A stretch of 13,677 bases of DNA from NCBI GenBank assembly GCA_017550445.1, contig JAFZOV010000120.1, positions 1 to 13,677 on the forward strand, given 5' to 3'. This DNA is from Fibrobacter sp. (lineage in GTDB: Bacteria > Fibrobacterota > Fibrobacteria > Fibrobacterales > Fibrobacteraceae). The translations under genes were made by a program, and so were the position numbers. The notes under the pieces were generated by a model, which worked only from the letters and a program-made list of their open reading frames with translations, had not been told where the DNA came from and did not search any database. Shown piece after piece: positions 12,493-13,677 of the stretch. The stretch's first letter is position 1; every line of letters begins with the position of its first letter.

Positions 12493-13677
12493 ATGGAATA
12501 TAAAAAGGTGTGGAAAAAGGCTGCCTGTTTTGTGGCTGGCCTTGCAGTATTTGGCTTGGCCGACAATCCGCTTTCGACATATCACTATCTGGCAGACCCT
12601 TCTGCAGCGTCTGATGGCGATACCTTCTATGTCTTGACGGATGTTGATGACTATAGCCCCCAGAAAAACTATGACTACGACATTGTCGGTCTGAACGCTT
12701 TTACCTCCCAGGACATGAAAAACTGGACCGACCATGGTATGATTTTCCGTTCCAAGCGTGAGTTCGGGGATTATCCGAACAATACCTGGGCATCCGGCAT
12801 TGCTGTCCATAAAGGCAGAATCTACATCGTTTACCCCAATGGTGCGAGCGGCGTGGGCATGATTACCGCCACCAGCATCGATGGCCCGTATACTGATCCC
12901 GTCAAGGAAACGCATGGTGTCAACTATATTGCGGCTCACTATGGCTCTAGCGTGATTGGCGGCTGCGACGATATCGCTCACTGCTTCGACCCGGGAATCT
13001 TCATTGAAGAAGACGGTACGGGCTATGTGGTTTTCGGTGGTGGCGAAAACAACACTCGCAAGTACGGAAACAACCTGGACATTATCAAGTTTACCGAAAG
13101 CAACGGCAAGATTACTATCGACAAGAATTCCCTGAAGCGTATTAGTGCTCCGGGTTCCTTTGAAGCTCCTTATATCCATAAGAAGGACAACAAGTACTAC
13201 CTGAGTTTCAATACGCAGCCGCAGGTAATCGATTACAGTATGGCTGATAACATCATGGGCCCCTACACATTTGTAGGAACGGTTATTCCGGGAATTAGCT
13301 CGGTGCCCGATGCCCATAATGAGGGTGGTAACAACCACCAGGGTTTTGCAGAATTCAAGGGCAAGTGGTATGCCGTGTATCACGATCGCCGCCTGGTTAC
13401 CGCAGATGAACATCCGGGTTCCTGCACCCAGTCCGGCCAGTGCACCAATAGCCCGAACAAGGAAAACCACAGAAGCGTGTCCATCGATGAACTCACCTGG
13501 AGTGGCGACAAGATGAACAAGCTGACCTTCACCCGTGAAGGACCCAAGCAGATCAAGAACTTTGACCCGTACAATACCTACAAGGCGCTCACCAGTTCCA
13601 AGCAGAGGAACGTGCGTAGCCGTACCGATTGGACCAAGGGCAAGCCCGTTGTGCATGTTTTGACTCCGCTTGCTACC
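12493..13677 (+). CDS. Secreted glycoside hydrolase family 43 enzyme (3' end beyond window)
   Basis: 395 codons, open to the right edge without a stop. Start ATG with GGAG six bases upstream. A signal peptide (basic MEYKKVWKK, then a hydrophobic stretch to Leu22-Ala23) indicates export. The five-bladed propeller signature residues of GH43 are present: general base Asp35 in LADPS, pKa-modulating Asp166 in CFDPGIF, and general acid Glu224 in FEAPY. Other family-like segments are WASGIAVHKGRIYIVYP, VFGGGENN and NNHQGFAEFKGKWYAVYH. GH43 enzymes are mostly alpha-L-arabinofuranosidases or beta-xylosidases, so it probably acts on hemicellulose (arabinoxylan) side chains or backbone; the exact substrate cannot be read. 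The catalytic domain is nearly complete at about residue 330. The sequence beyond it probably leads to a second domain, perhaps a CBM and a sorting domain as in the cellulase, but this is not visible. Confidence 0.9.
   Translation, partial: MEYKKVWKKAACFVAGLAVFGLADNPLSTYHYLADPSAASDGDTFYVLTDVDDYSPQKNYDYDIVGLNAFTSQDMKNWTDHGMIFRSKREFGDYPNNTWASGIAVHKGRIYIVYPNGASGVGMITATSIDGPYTDPVKETHGVNYIAAHYGSSVIGGCDDIAHCFDPGIFIEEDGTGYVVFGGGENNTRKYGNNLDIIKFTESNGKITIDKNSLKRISAPGSFEAPYIHKKDNKYYLSFNTQPQVIDYSMADNIMGPYTFVGTVIPGISSVPDAHNEGGNNHQGFAEFKGKWYAVYHDRRLVTADEHPGSCTQSGQCTNSPNKENHRSVSIDELTWSGDKMNKLTFTREGPKQIKNFDPYNTYKALTSSKQRNVRSRTDWTKGKPVVHVLTPLAT

Overview
The window (13,677 bp, moderate GC, AT-rich intergenic gaps) looks like a bacterial metagenome contig, most likely from Fibrobacter or a close relative living in a fibre-degrading gut community. 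The main evidence is a secreted GH5 cellulase with two CBM11-like modules, Ser-rich linkers and a C-terminal type IX-like sorting domain, next to a secreted GH43 enzyme. The genus is an inference. Both ends of the window cut through genes, so this may be a whole contig.

Layout. Minus strand, 1-7224: the 5' part of ilvB (acetolactate synthase, cut at the left edge); an AT-rich gap with the ilvB promoter and a terminator; a RidA-family protein; a 1130-residue fusion of an LplT-like lysophospholipid flippase with the acyltransferase and acyl-ACP synthetase domains of Aas; a 32-residue MetS-type small subunit; and a LeuT-like Na+-coupled amino acid transporter. Plus strand, 7446-11099: a classical short-chain dehydrogenase and the GH5 cellulase. 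Minus strand, 11175-12311: tgt, convergent with the cellulase across a shared bidirectional terminator. Plus strand, 12493 to the right edge: a signal-peptide-bearing GH43 enzyme with no stop in the window.

How the genes work together. Three links are supported. The transporter and its tiny partner form a two-gene operon separated by one base. The LplT-PlsC-Aas fusion carries a complete lysophospholipid uptake and re-acylation route in one polypeptide. The two glycoside hydrolases belong to the exported plant-cell-wall degradation machinery, although they are separate transcription units on either side of tgt and do not form a polysaccharide utilization locus. The other genes are housekeeping functions with their own promoters and terminators.

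Caveats and interest. The first 119 bases exactly repeat 553-671 inside ilvB. That length equals a k-mer size of a widely used metagenome assembler, so the left end is probably an assembly-graph artefact, although a real in-frame 552-bp tandem duplication is not excluded. I found no CRISPR array, insertion sequence, phage gene, tRNA or rRNA, and no convincing undescribed multi-gene system. The best second looks are the MetS-like microprotein, the dyad in front of the cellulase, the probably leaderless tgt transcript and the duplicated CBM cellulase.
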